64,000 nucleotides of DNA from Synechococcales cyanobacterium bin59.metabat.ball.084 (GCA_013297675.1 JAAFHZ010000003.1:1-64000), one strand, 5' to 3'; counted from the stretch's first letter, positions 37,201 to 46,600 are shown. Numbers and translations are program-made. Notes: generated by a model not told the origin, from the sequence alone.

Positions 37201-40200
37201 TAACTTAATATTGGCACTCCAGTCTGCATGAGTTTGCTGCCAACCCTTGGCATCAGCAGTTGGGAAAAAACGTAACCGCAGGGCATCATGATGCCAAAGC
37301 AATTGCTGCAAGACTTTTTCTAGTAACAGGGGCTGTAAATCGCTGGGCACCTGCAACAACACAGACTGGTTGAAATGGTGAGGAGCGGGAGAGTTCTGAG
37401 CCAAAAACCACTGCTGAATTGGGGTTAAAGGCACAGCTCCAGTCACTAAGCCTTGTTGAGCCACAATGGGACTACTGGTGCCGACTAAAGGCGCTAAAGT
37501 GGCGATCGTGGGCTGGCCAAAGAGCTGGCGGGGGGTCAGATGCAAACCGGCTTGATTGGCACGGGCAATTATTTGCAAACTGAGAATAGAGTCGCCACCT
37601 AGCTCAAAGAAGTTGTCATGAATACTCACTGAAGACACCCCCAGGGTTTGACTCCAGATCGCTGCCAAAGAATGTTCGATCGCCGTGCGGGGAGCCACGA
37701 TTGTTTGATCAGCGCGCTCAAAATTAACCACCGGCAATGCCCGTCGATCGATTTTGCCACTAGGAGTGAGGGGAAGCTGGGCTAGCGATACAAACTGGGC
37801 TGGTACCATATATGCTGGAAGCCGTGCTTGCAGAAAGGTTTGCAGATCGTTGCAATCTGCACTGCTAACTACATAAGCCACGAGCATTGGCACATGATGG
37901 GTCTGTAAAACGACCACGGCTTGTTGGATGGCAGAATGCTGAGAAAGCACATTTTCAATTTCTCCCAACTCCACCCGAAAGCCCCGAATTTTTACCTGTT
38001 CATCTAGACGGCCAAGATATTCAATTTGACCATCGGGGAGATAGCGCACCAAATCACCAGTTCGATAGAGGTGTTCACCACAAATAAATGGATTGGCAAT
38101 AAAACGTTCAGCGGTCAATTCAGGTTGATATAAGTAGCCTCTACCCACTCCCGCGCCTCCAATGTAGAGTTCGCCAGGAATCCCGATCGGCACTGGCTGC
38201 TGCCGACTATCTAAAATATAGGTTTGGACATTGGCCAAAGGCCGACCAATAGGAACCTCGGGACTGGTTAGAGGGTGATCAGAAAGCGGACAAAGAGTAG
38301 CCACAACGGTTGTTTCGGTCGGACCGTAAGTATTCACCAAAAGTGGATAGTTGCCGACTAGTTTTTGCCACAGCCGCACTTGGCTAGGCAAGACCTTTTC
38401 GCCCCCAATAATCACCAATCGGATACTAGAAGGCAGGGTGAGTTCGGTTAATTCATTGGTCAACTGTTGCCAATAGGCAGTAGGTAAATCCAGAATAGTG
38501 AGCTGGGCGCGATCGCAATGAGTCAAAAACTGCGCTACCGAGTCGAGCATGTCGGATGAACGCAGATACAGGGTAGCTCCCTGGGTGAGAGTGGGATAAA
38601 TTTCTTCAATCGCGATATCAAAGCTAATCGAAGAAAACTGCAACACCCGATCGAGTGGAGTAATAGCGTAAGCCTGAGTCGCTGCCGAGCAAAAATGCCC
38701 TAAATTTTGCTGGGTAATCATTACTCCCTTGGGAGTGCCGGTCGAACCAGAGGTAAAAATAACATAAGCCAAATTGGCCGGACTGACGCAGCTTTTCAGA
38801 TTTGTTTCACTGTAAACATCCAGTTGAGGTGCAATTTCATCCAGGCAAATAGCTAGAGCTGCCGTCTCTGGCAGAGTTGGTCGCAGTGTAGAATGAGTCA
38901 GTAAATAAGAGGCTTGGCTGGTAGCAAGCATCTGCTCCAGACGAGCGATCGGATAGTTTGGATCAAGCGGTAGATAAGCACCACCTGCTTTCAGAATTCC
39001 CCAGAGACTTACTATCAAGTCGATCGATCGCTCTAAGCAAAGACCCACCAAGCTTTCTGCTGTTACCCCCTGTTGTTGTAAATAATGTGCCAGTTGATTG
39101 GCACGAGCATTGAGTTGGTGATAGGTGAGCTGTTCATCACCACAAATCACCGCAATTGCCTGCGGTGATCGGGCAACTTGAGACTCAAATAGCTCATGAA
39201 TACAGCGATCCTGTGGGTAGGTGCTGCTGGTGTAGTTCCAATCGTAAATCAACTGCTGATATTCTGGAGGAGTGAGGAGAGATAGTGACGATACCAAAGA
39301 GTCTGGTTGCTGGACGATTTGGCTGAGCAAAAGCTGAAGTTGAGCCAGCAGCCGCTGCACATTATCCTCATTAAATTGGCTCTGGTCATAGCTAATTTTG
39401 AGTTCTAATGCTGCTCCTGGCAGCACTGCTAAATCGATCGGATAATTGGTTTGCTCTAAGCCCTGAATTTGACTAATCTTCAAATCGCTGGCCTGATCTT
39501 GAAGTGCGGCATCGATCGGATAATTTTCAAATACTACCAAGGTGTTGAAGAGTGCTTGTCCAGGGGGCAGATCTGACCAACCCTGAATTTCGGTCAAAGG
39601 GGTGTATGCATAGTGGTCACAGGCAATCTGTTGTGCTTGAACAGATTGCAGCCAGGGCAAAATCGCAGTTTGATCTGGAATCGTTAAGCGCAATGGCAGC
39701 GTATTAATAAATAGACCCACCATATTTTCCACCCCGGCTAGAGCGGGTGGCCGTCCAGAAACTGTAAACCCAAACAAAATATCGTCCGAGCCACTATAGC
39801 GGGCAAGCAACACAGCCCACGCGGCTTGCACTAGGGTATTGAGGGTGAGTTGATGCTGACGAGCAAAGGTCTGCAAATGGGCAGTATCGCCTAGAGAAAG
39901 TTGCTGTTGCTGAGTCCCCCGACCAGCCTGAGGATAACGACTAGCACCCGGTAGACCAGTGGGCGTGGTAAAGCCTTGTAGTTGCTGTTGCCAAAAGACT
40001 TTAGCTGCGGTCATATCCTGTTTTTGCAGCCAGTCAATATATTGCTCATAAGAGCGCACTGGCGGCAGCACCAAAGTTGTCCCGTCGCACAAGGCTTGAT
40101 AATACGCTAAGACTTCTTGAATAATTTTGGATAAAGACCAACCATCTACCAGCAAGTGATGATAGCTCCAGATAAATTGATAGGTATCAGCAGCAGTCCG

Positions 40201-40608
40201 CAGCAGGGCACAGCGGATCAGCGGAGCCTTGCTCAACAAAAAACCTTCCGCCCGATCGGCCTGCAAAAAACTGACCAACCGTGCTTGCTGCTCGACCACC
40301 GACAGCGATCGCCAATCTTGCTGCTGCCAAGCCAGATCTACAGTCTTGCGCACCACTTGCAAAGGCTGAGGGCGTTTCTCCCAGGTAAACAGGGTGCGCA
40401 AGACTGGGTGTCGTTGCACAACCTGCTGCCAAGCTTGCTGAAAAACAGCGACATCTAAAGCTCCTTGCAACTGACAAACCAACTGCTGAAAATACAGGCC
40501 AGCGGCGGGGTCATAAACCGCATGAAACAACATGCCCTGCTGCATTGGTGACAGTGGATAAATCGCTTCAACATTTTGAACTTTAGCGGGTCTATTAGTA
40601 GTTGTCAT
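25210..40608 (-). CDS. NRPS, four modules with two epimerases
   Basis: 5132 residues: C-A-PCP-E, C-A-PCP-E, C-A-PCP, C-A-PCP. C motifs lie near residues 150, 1670, 3168 and 4208; A-domain TSGSTG near 618, 2133, 3632 and 4676; carrier serines near 1003, 2511, 4019 and 5060; E motifs near 1193 and 2703. Pocket codes: module 1 DIEDIGTVV (unassigned, acidic pocket); module 2 DLFNNALTY, alanine; module 3 DAWFLGNVV, leucine; module 4 DAFFLGVTF, isoleucine or valine. The first three C domains have DCL-type openings (YPLSPM) and follow E domains; the fourth is LCL-type and follows a module without E. The C domain of module 3 has an altered RHxxLRT motif. The last carrier (GGHSLL) hands over to the PKS. 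A weak AGGAAA site lies 8 bases before the ATG. Confidence 0.95.
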   Translation of the reverse strand: MTTTNRPAKVQNVEAIYPLSPMQQGMLFHAVYDPAAGLYFQQLVCQLQGALDVAVFQQAWQQVVQRHPVLRTLFTWEKRPQPLQVVRKTVDLAWQQQDWRSLSVVEQQARLVSFLQADRAEGFLLSKAPLIRCALLRTAADTYQFIWSYHHLLVDGWSLSKIIQEVLAYYQALCDGTTLVLPPVRSYEQYIDWLQKQDMTAAKVFWQQQLQGFTTPTGLPGASRYPQAGRGTQQQQLSLGDTAHLQTFARQHQLTLNTLVQAAWAVLLARYSGSDDILFGFTVSGRPPALAGVENMVGLFINTLPLRLTIPDQTAILPWLQSVQAQQIACDHYAYTPLTEIQGWSDLPPGQALFNTLVVFENYPIDAALQDQASDLKISQIQGLEQTNYPIDLAVLPGAALELKISYDQSQFNEDNVQRLLAQLQLLLSQIVQQPDSLVSSLSLLTPPEYQQLIYDWNYTSSTYPQDRCIHELFESQVARSPQAIAVICGDEQLTYHQLNARANQLAHYLQQQGVTAESLVGLCLERSIDLIVSLWGILKAGGAYLPLDPNYPIARLEQMLATSQASYLLTHSTLRPTLPETAALAICLDEIAPQLDVYSETNLKSCVSPANLAYVIFTSGSTGTPKGVMITQQNLGHFCSAATQAYAITPLDRVLQFSSISFDIAIEEIYPTLTQGATLYLRSSDMLDSVAQFLTHCDRAQLTILDLPTAYWQQLTNELTELTLPSSIRLVIIGGEKVLPSQVRLWQKLVGNYPLLVNTYGPTETTVVATLCPLSDHPLTSPEVPIGRPLANVQTYILDSRQQPVPIGIPGELYIGGAGVGRGYLYQPELTAERFIANPFICGEHLYRTGDLVRYLPDGQIEYLGRLDEQVKIRGFRVELGEIENVLSQHSAIQQAVVVLQTHHVPMLVAYVVSSADCNDLQTFLQARLPAYMVPAQFVSLAQLPLTPSGKIDRRALPVVNFERADQTIVAPRTAIEHSLAAIWSQTLGVSSVSIHDNFFELGGDSILSLQIIARANQAGLHLTPRQLFGQPTIATLAPLVGTSSPIVAQQGLVTGAVPLTPIQQWFLAQNSPAPHHFNQSVLLQVPSDLQPLLLEKVLQQLLWHHDALRLRFFPTADAKGWQQTHADWSANIKLPVIDLSALSIEQQTAQIATVGGELQASLPIEQGPLIKATLFRLGGSADRLLIVVHHWAIDGVSWRILLTDLVTAYQQLVQGQAIALLPKTSSFQAWAERLTDYLPSLTAEIPYWSALSQQLLPSLPIDLSGGDNTIEMVQTETVQTETFTLNAAATQTLLQTIPAVYHTEINDLLLTALAHTISQWTGQSQLLLELEGHGRSELFADLDLTRTIGWFTSIYPVCLTLPDFTDWGQAILAIKEQLRSIPHQGVGYGILRYLGQELAEQLQCDAAISFNYLGQLDRLPNDFPPGFQLASEFAGAEASPQNSRSYLWEINCWVAADQLHINWSYSNQQYHSDTIHQLTQGFGQALTALIEHCTQPTAGGYSPSDFPLADLSAAGLAQVLSYFPWRNVADIYPLSPMQQGMLFHSLDRPADGAYIEVHTYRLTGELNDAAFTTAWQLLLDRHPILRTAFCWEHQASPVQCVLQQVSLPIATQNWQSLTTADQETALQEFLAAEQLQGIAVNVAPLMRLTMIQLAPTVHQLVWTHHHLLLDGWSMPLVLAEVLNNYSALCAGKLSTANTQAGSLPPYRNYIAWLQQQDLTQAESYWRQQLQGVTAPTTLPISQQSIGEPCYRQQQANLGVSLTASLQAFAQKYQLTMNTLVQGAWAVLLSRYSGLGDVVFGATVSGRPPALPQVEQMVGLFINTLPVRITVPNEQEIVPWLQQLQSQQITSAQYAYTPLIDVQKWSELPQGQSLFETIVVFENFPIQESLQDQTDLLSIDQIQGLEQTSYPITVAVLPGKELLIKLGYDASQYTNVAIERLLEQFQYILTALMEYSNLQDLSLLTPAQAASYWQPTQGEHWPIDCIAELFNEQVLRTPDATAIIWQHEQITYSQLHSRSNQLAHYLQAQGVAPDVLVGICLERSIDLVVGILGILKAGGAYLPIDPNYPLARQQLIVTEAKVALLVTTPGLGDTLTVPQTICLERDGALIKQQSAGNTINLVSPHHLAYVLYTSGSTGIPKGVAIEQHSPAALIHWAQQVYSTAQLAGVLASTSVCFDLSVFEIFVPLCSGGTVILADNALALPQLPAAIQGQITLINTVPAAIAELLRQQAIPPNVTTVNLAGEALPAHSVTALYQLPHIQQVWNLYGPSEDTTYSTAALTTPGSKPLIGRPITNSQAYVLDSQLRPLPIGIPGELYLGGAGLARGYYHRPALTAENFIPHPGIAGDRLYRTGDLVQILPDGQLDYLGRLDNQVKIRGFRIELDEIEALLNQHSAINQAVVVANADLGSNRQRLVAYMVTNSAVEPADLRRYLQSQLPEYMVPAVFVALDQFPLNANGKIDRRALPVPNFERTAQEIMAPRTAIEHSLAAIWSQTLGVPSVGVHDNFFELGGDSILSLQIVARANQAGLHLTPRQLFGQPTIATLAPLVGTSSPIMAQQGLVTGSVPLTPIQQWFLAQNLPEPHHFNQSVLLNVPVGLHPQLLEQVCRQLLWHHDALRLRFLSTTTGWQQVSGETDDHAVFQHIDLSHLAPHDRQPAIEAAANSIQASFKLDQGCLLRAALFTATDSASPGENQLLLVAHHLVIDGVSWRILLGDLVSGYEQLQQGMSITWPAKTTSFQQWAERLQSHAQTTTLNIDYWQQRPPVMPLPLDRAEGKNAIAATRQVQHTLAAHLTQALLQEVPAAYRTQINEVLLTALTLAISTWTEQPTVQLNLEGHGREDLFADVDISRTVGWFTTLFPVYLTLPTHQDLGTVLLAIKEQLRAIPNKGLDYGLWRYGKTGQLDQASTPEISFNYLGQLDQSMSAPDDWRLSSDATGNNCSDQGQRSHLLDINCWIVAGQLHSEWAYSDQIYHAATIEQLAAEFDRLLVALIDHCLEPVQGGCIPSDFPLTTVTTSELATALSPLHPRQVTDLYPLSPMQAGMLFHSLYAPTSGMYVEQLQCSIRGDLNLPALQQAWQHLAQQAVSRTALRWADLTQPLQIVVDQVKIPIQHQDWQHLTTTEQQQRLPAFCQADRQQGFDLTTPPLMRVHLLQLSTDHYQLIWSHHHVLLDGWSMPIVLQAVFAAYTAFCADEIPSIPAITPYRNYIAWLQQQDQAAAQAFWQRQLQDCIVPTPLPLEPALTLPATSGYQQQELLLTNTDQLQDFARQHQLTLNNLIQGAWGLLLSRHSGETDVVFGITMAGRSSDISGVDRIVGLLINTLPLRLQLAADQSVLTWLQDIQAQQLEIEQYSYQSLAEIQRDCTPGRSLFESLVVFENYPMEAALSAAASSLVISDLASHDQTNYPLTLIVIPGSALELKISYDASRFRPATIHRLLGHLQTILTTICHQPNQTLGNISLVTAAETQTLLWEWQQSTHLALPDDSLPELFARQVAEQPQAVAVVAATGQLTYQELDAKSNQLARHLQTLGVNNTSLVAVCLQRSPDLIVSLLAILKTGAAYLPLNPSDPIERLSLMVNDSQAAVLLTQQALPAAAILTTSLCLDRDWEQIATQSTAAVTSNWQPEQLAYVIYTSGSTGTPKGVMVSHQGLINLLTWHQQAWGLTAADRTTQLAGLGFDATVWEIWPTLTAGATLYLLPTNDYLEPVALRDWLIAQAITVCFVPTPLVVELLALPWDKTTALRWMLVGGDRLVQYPPADLPFQLANNYGPTENTVVTTAGVVSPMAALRPPSIGRPIANTQIYILNDQQQPVPIGVAGELYIGGKSLALGYLYQPELTAKQFIPHPWLAGERLYRSGDRVRYLANGEVEYLGRLDQQVKIRGLRIELGEITSRLQQHPAIAQAIVIDRHDQADRPQLVAYFVPQPEQPSPSLIELRDFLSSSLPYYMLPTAWVSLTALPLTSNGKVHRSALPRPERDQTICTDLVLPSTPLEISLAKIWSAVLGVEQVGIYDNFFELGGHSLLATQLVTRVRTVLQTELTLSQLFTQPTIAGLVANWSIATIKMPSLSEGTSPRPAHLPLSFGQQRLWFLQQLEPQSTAYHIVGAIKIQGDCHIETLTAALTSILARHEVLRTTYHLIDHQPVQVVQPPCPWPLTVLDRQDQHPLDPALMVAELLAQQQPFDLTQAPLVRSTLLLLGGQVQVLLFELHHIVADGWSMGVLIEELAAMYPAISQKQSIPLPDLTWQYADFALWQRNWLQGDVLEQQLSYWQQQLALAPHTLALPTDRPRPAIHTTNGATIAFDLDREICQVLQNWSQQAESTLFMTLFTAFNVLLHRYSGQDDILVGAPIANRQQQELENLIGFFANTLVLRTDLTGNPSFQDLVSRVKATTLAAYSHQDLPLEMLVEALKPERDLSSTPLFQVMFVLHNAPETELQLPGMTISPVALTSQTAKFDLTLSIEVTAEGWEGSMEYNTDLFDASTIHRWIGHFQTLLAAIAANPQQQIGNLPLLTAAEQPKPQPVVPLAALGLHQLFEQQVLEQPMAVAVVYEEQQLTYRELNTRANQLAHHLQQLGVQPGDLVGIYLERSTHLIVGMLGILKAGAAYLPLDPSYPTERLSFMLDDAQVAVILSQTALWDNRPPHTGHWVCLDHDPALLTASVDNLNCLIAPTDLAYVIYTSGSTGQPKGVAVPHRAVQRLVLNTNYIQLTSADRIAQAANAAFDAATFEIWGALLNGAQLVGISSEVALSPNRLAQYLTSQRITVLFLTTALFNQIVQFAPQGLGGLRYLLFGGEAVDPQWVRSLLTNHPPQHLLHVYGPTENTTFSTWYPVTAVADQAVTVPIGQAITNTQVYLLDRYQQPVPVGIPGEIYLGGLGLATGYLHRSELTASRFVPDLADPASVLYRTGDLARYLPDGNIEYLARLDRQVKIRGFRIELGEIEQAILQHPAIQEVVVIAPAERSDQLVAYIVSDSAAPTTAELRQFLPLPAYMLPSVVMALAKLPLTPNGKVDRPALPAPDWGKRSETAYIAPGNELEESIAKVWRAVLQLDQVGINDNFFDLGGHSLLLVELNQRLQLSLTRDISLMEMFEYPTVAALAQHLNAPAIPVINHQLATIQAGRQRLKQRRSAAKSD
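32867..33232 (-). repeat. Segmental repeat copy A, PCP-E junction of module 2
   Basis: This 366-base stretch is nearly identical to 37394-37759 in module 1 of the same gene, with no net length difference. It covers the end of the A domain, the carrier domain and the start of the E domain. It indicates a recent intragenic duplication or gene conversion. Confidence 0.85.
36758..36787 (-). repeat. 15-bp in-frame tandem repeat in an E domain
   Basis: Two adjacent copies of GTCTCAGTTTGCAC(A/C) encode VQTETVQTET in the first E domain of this NRPS. The other E domains lack the second copy, so it looks like a recent slippage duplication. Confidence 0.85.
37394..37759 (-). repeat. Segmental repeat copy B, PCP-E junction of module 1
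   Basis: Partner of 32867-33232: same length and nearly the same sequence. The similarity fades beyond both ends, outside the carrier region. Confidence 0.85.
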
Positions 40609-40625
40609 AAGATCTATTTCCTGTA

Positions 40626-43600
40626 TTAATCAATATCTGCAAGCAGGTCATCTAATTCGGCTTGACTCATATCTACCTGAGGAAAATCAGAAGGTGTAAA
40701 TCCTCCGACCTCGGGTGATTGGCAATGTAAAATCAGGGCTTTTAGAGCGCTAATCGATCGATTGGCTAGCTCTTGAATAGTGCTAGGGCGATGTAGCAGG
40801 TTGCTGTAGCTCCAAGTTAGCCGCAGCTCTTCGGCCACGATTGAGCCGTTAATATCTAACAGATGAGAGCGCAAACCAGCCAGCCCATATTCTCTGCCCA
40901 CGGCCTCGGGAGCTAATTGCCAGCCGCTAGATTCAGTGTTGAGCTGACCCAAATAGTTAAACCCAACCACCGGAACTCCAGCTAGTTGCCTACCATGAGG
41001 GCTAAGATAACGCAGCATCCCAAAACCTATCCCCCGTTGGGGAATACCTCGGAGCTGTTCTTTAATCGTCTTCAGCTCTGCACCCAAATCGTTAACTTCT
41101 CCTAAATCTAACTGAAGCGGAAAAGCAGCCGTAAACCAGCCCACTGTTCGAGATAAGTCTAAATCAGCAAACAATTCTTCCCGACCATGACCCTCCAGTT
41201 CGATCGCCAGAGACCGCTGGCCAGTCCAAGGGGCGAAAGCTTGGAGAACAGCCGTAAGCAATACATCGTTAATTTGGGTGTGGTAAACAGCCGGAACCTG
41301 GCGCAACAGCAAATTGGTATCAGCGGCACTGAGCGAGACAGTTACTTGTTCTACCGTCGCCCAGCTATTGCTGTGGGGCTGCGCTGGATAGTCTAGGGGT
41401 AACTCTGTCAACCTGAGCTGTGATTGCCAGTAGTCCAGTTCTGGCAATCGATCGAGTGCAGTACTGTTTAAGCGTCTGGCCCAATCTTGAAAAGAAGATG
41501 TTTTGCGAGGCAGGTCAATTTCTTGGCAAGCTTTTTGCAAATCCTCCACCAAAATACGCCACGACACGCCATCCACCACCAAATGATGAATGATTAATAG
41601 CAGGCGAGCTGGTTGCTGGTGGCCCAGAGTAAACAAAGCTGCTTTTGCTAGGGGTGCAGCCGCCAGTTGGAAACTCTCTTGTAGTTCTTGCCCTCGGCTG
41701 CTGATTTCTGCTGTTTGGACTGCTGTGGTTAAATCAGTTAAATCAATCACCTGGAGTGGCCAGAGTGTGACCGACTCCCCTGCCTCCTGTCGCCAGCCTT
41801 GGGGGGTAGAGACAAAACACATTCTCAGAGCATCATGGTGATGCAGTACTTTATTTAACGCTGTTTGTAGTTGATCTGGTGAGAGTTCGGCAGGCACTTC
41901 TAGCAACACCGACTGATTAAAATGGTGTTGTTGTGGTAGCTGTTGCTCAAAGAACCAGTGTTGAATCGGAGTCAAGGGCACTGCTCCCACTACCAAGCCC
42001 TGCGGAGCTTGAATAGGGGCAATTTTTCCGGCCACCGCTGCCAGTTCCTGAATTGATTGATGACTAAAAAGCTGTTGGGCAGTGAGTTGAATTCCGGCTT
42101 GATGTGCTCTGGCAATAATCTGCAAACTCAAAATAGAATCTCCCCCTAGCTCAAAGAAGTTATCCTGAATGCCGATTTCTGATATTCCTAACACTTCTGA
42201 CCAAATTGTAGCTAATGTCGATTCCACTACATTACTGGGCGCGACAAATTCATGACTACTTTGCCATTCTGGCCATGGTAGTGACCGTTGATCTACTTTG
42301 CCGTTGGTGGTGAGGGGCAAGCTATTCATATTGACAAAAGCGGCTGGCACCATATAATCGGGCAGCTTGGCTTGCACAAATGCAGTTAGCTCGCTGCCAG
42401 AGATATCTGTTACTACGTAAGCAACCAGTCGTTTATGGCCTTGGTCATTTTGCTGCATGACTACCAACGATTGCTGAACAGCAGAATGCTGATCTAGTAC
42501 CGCTGCAATTTCGCCTAACTCAATCCGAAAACCACGTATTTTTACCTGTTGGTCAATGCGACCTAGATATTCAATTTCGCCAGTGGGCAAAGAGCGCACT
42601 AAATCACCACTGCGGTAGAGGCGACCAGTACCTTGAAACGGATCAGGGATAAACTTACTGTTTGTCAACTCCGGCTGGTGCAAATACCCCAGCGCTAATC
42701 CTGCTCCTCCAATATAGAGTTCTCCTGGAACACCACTAGGTACCGGCTGCTGATGCTGGTCTAAAACGTAGATATAGGTATTGCTGATCGGACGACCGAT
42801 CGGAATATTAGTAGCGGTGGGATCTACTTCACCGACCTCATGCCAGGTGGCAAATGTGGTGCTTTCGGTCGGGCCATAACCATTCAAAAGATGCTCTGGG
42901 GCACCAGCTTGTAAAACTGTCCGCACAGCCTGAGGCTCTAAAGCTTCTCCGCCCAAAATCAAATAACGCAAATCTCGGAAAGCCGTAGGTACTAAGCGAG
43001 CCATCTGGTTAAAGAGTGCTGGGGTCAAAAACATTACCGTCACCTGAGCTTGTTGAAGGTGAGCAGCAAAGTCTGGGGGTGACATTAAAACTGGCATAGG
43101 CACGATCGAAACACTTGCCCCATTCAACAGTGCTGCCCACACTTCAAAGGTGGTGGCATCAAAAGCACTATTGGCTGCTTGTGCAATACAGTCGCTGGGC
43201 TGAATTTGCACATAGTTTGTAGCTAGCACCAACCGACTGATCGCTTGGTGAGGAACAACCACCCCTTTCGGGATGCCAGTCGAACCAGAGGTGTAGATAA
43301 CATAGGCTGGATCGTTTCCGGCTACTGGTTGAAGCTGAAATTGCCCAGGATCGGCAGCAATAGGACGCTCCGCAAGGCGATCTAGACAAATTACCTGAGC
43401 CATTGTGGGAGGCAGTCGATCGAGCAAAGAAGATTGTGTCAAAACTACAGAGACTTGGGTATCTGCCAAAATTAGAGCAAGTCGCTCGGCAGGGGCACTC
43501 GTATCGCAAGGAACATAAACCCCACCAGCCAACAAAATAGCCAACATGCCCACAATCATTTCGGGGGAACGCTCGATCAGCAGTCCCACCATGCCTTGGG

Positions 43601-46600
43601 GGGGTAAGCCTTGCCGCTGTAGATCCTGAGCCAGCCCTTGGGCTTGGCTAGCAAGAGCAGCATAGGTGATTTGCCGATCGAGATATTTAATGGCGATGGC
43701 TTGGGGTGTCTGCTCAGCCTGAGTCAAAAATAATTGATGAATACCCTGCTGATCAGGATAGGGTGTTGGTTGCCAGGGAGCCAAAAAAGTTGCTAGATCA
43801 GCGTCAGTTAACAGCGAAATTGCCGTAATTGATCGATCGGGGTTGGCAATGAGTCCCATGAGCAGAGTATGTAAATGGCTCAACATCATCTGAATAGATT
43901 CAGAGGTAAAGCGTTGCCAATCGTAGCTAATATGTAGCTCTAAGGTGTCACCAGGAATAGCTGTAACCACGATCGGATAATTGGTTTGCTCTAGGGCAGT
44001 TACTGCCGAAATGCGCAAGTCTGACTCATCAGATTCAAGAGCTACAGGGTAATTTTCAACTACTACAATACTTTCAAAAAGTGGCAGGCTATTAGGTACA
44101 TCACTCCAGCCTTGAATTTGGACTAAGGGCGTATAAGCATATTTCTCTATCTGTAGCTGCTGATCTTGGAGTTTTTTCAACCAGGGAACAACTGGGCTGT
44201 CTTCCACTATTACCCGCAGAGGCAAGGTATTAATTAGTAGACCTACCATGGTTTCTACACCGGGCAAAGTCGGTGTTCTGCCCGAGCAAGTTACCCCAAA
44301 AACCAAGTCATTTTCACCAGCGTATTTAGCTAGTAACAGGCTCCAAGCCCCCTGCACCAAATTGTTCAGCGTCAACTGTTGCTCTTTAGCAAAATTTTGG
44401 AGTTGTTTAGTCTCAGCTATAGTTAACAGCTTGTAATGTTCTCTACTGCTGGCATTATCTTGTCCGGTCTTCACGGCAGAGGGGCGGGCAATACGCAGAT
44501 CAACCGGAGCCAAGAACCCTTGCAATTGACTACGCCAAAATGTTTCGGCCTCTGCTAAATTCTGTTGCTGCAACCAGCCAATGTAATGCCGATATTCGGG
44601 GGCAGGGGTTAAAACTTGCCCCTGGGTCAGGGCTAAAACTTCTTGTAACACCACCGGTACTGACCAGCCATCTAGCAACAAATGATGATGGCTCCAAACT
44701 AGCTGATATCGATTTTGTCCTACAGAAGTTTCGCTGTCAGAAGCTTCGCTGTCAGCAGCTAGCTGAATCAGTTTAAGTCGCATCAAAGGAGCTTGAGTCA
44801 AATCAAATCCTTGTTGTTGTTCGGCTACTAATAAATCAGCTAGTTTTTGCTGCTGTTGGGCAGGGGGCAGCGCTTGCCAATCGTCTAGGTCGCAGCTCAC
44901 CGATTGCTGACGATACACCACTTGCTGTGGTTGTTCTTGACCTTCCCACCAAAAAGCGGTGCGAAATACAGCATGGCGATCGGCCACTTGCTGCCATGCT
45001 TGACAAAATAGTTCTGGGTTGAAGCTGCCCTGAATTTCACAGGTCAGCACTTCAACATACACCCCATCTCCAGGCTGGTAGAGGCTGTGAAACAGCATTC
45101 CTTGCTGGGTAGGAGACAGAGGATAAATATCGGCAATATTGCGCCAATGGCTATGGGGCAAACTATTTCCTAGCCGATCGAGTTGGGTTTGAGAAAGTCT
45201 CGCCAGCGGAAAATCGCTGGGAGTACAGCCCCCTTGCTCACTATTCACACAATGGTCTATCAGGTCACGCAGGGCTTGCATCGTAGCCGTAGCCAACTTG
45301 GTAATCGTTGCGGGTAGATGTAGTTGATCACTAAAAGTCCAAGCCAATTGCAATTGACCAGCATCGATCCATCCACTGATATCAATCAAATGAGGGCGGC
45401 GCTCTTGGGGCGACTGCTCAAATCCCTGAAATTCAGGGTGGAGGGCAAAGCCAGCAGTTTCATCCCAAGTTTGATCAAACTGACCTAAATAGTTAAAACT
45501 AATCTGTGGAGTGGGCACCATAGAAAGGTCTGCATCTGGGTGCAGATAGCGCAGCAATCCATAACCAATGCCTTGCTGAGGCACTTGGCGAAGTTGTTCT
45601 TTAATAGATTGCAGCAGGGCAACGGGTGCCAACTGTCGATCGAGACGCAGGCACACCGGAAAAATAGTGGTAAACCAACCTATTGTGCGCGTTAAATCTA
45701 CCTCAGGAAACAGGTCAGCCCGACCATGGCCTTCTAGATTGATTAGTAGTAACTCAGAGCTTAACCAATCTTGCAGACCCAAGCTGATCGCACTCAGCAA
45801 CAGATCATTAATTTGGGTGCGGTAAGCTGCCGGAACTGTTTGTAGCAGAGCTTGGGTTTCGGTAGTGGTCAAAGACTGAGCAATTGTTTGGGTGCTCTGC
45901 ACCAAGTTTATTCCCTGAGCCAAATCAACCGGGATATCTGCTGCTGGCACTGTTTGCCAATAAGCTAGCTCTGATGTCATCGCGGTCGATCGAGCATATT
46001 CGGTTAAGCGACTTGCCCAATATTGAAATTCGGTGCTTTTGGCTGGTAGCTTAATCATTTGCCCCCGGCGCTGCTGCTGATAAGCTGTCTCTAAATCTGC
46101 TAGTAATATGCGCCAAGAAACACCATCGATCGCTAGATGATGCACCACTATTAGTAGCTGCTGAGGCTGGTGATTGATTTGAAATAGAGCTGCTTGCAAC
46201 AAACAGCCGCTGTGCAGATGAAAGTTGGCCTGAAGCTGACGATCAACCTGGGCAACTAGGTCTGGCATAGTTGTAGCATCTTGAACCTCAACCACTTGTA
46301 AATGCAGCCGATCGGTAAAAGGAGCGTTACTCTGCTGCCAGCCTTTCTCCGTAAAGCTAAAGCTCAGACGGAGAGCATCGTGATGAAGATAAATATGTTG
46401 CAAAACTTGTTCGAGTAACTCTGGCCGAAAATCTGCCGGTATTGTTAACAACACCGATTGATTAAAATGCTGGGGCGTAGTTAGTTTTTGCCCAAACAAC
46501 CAATGTTGAATTGGGGTGAGTGGCACCGAGCCAGTAATAGGCGTTTGAGTGGCTCGAATTGGTATTCCGGTATTAGCAACAGCAGTTAAGGTGGCAATCG

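Noticed and set aside
44700-44760. Tandem repeat as a frameshift or sequencing break in the C domain
   Set aside because: The repeat keeps the frame and the catalytic HHHLLLDG follows directly, so the domain is intact.
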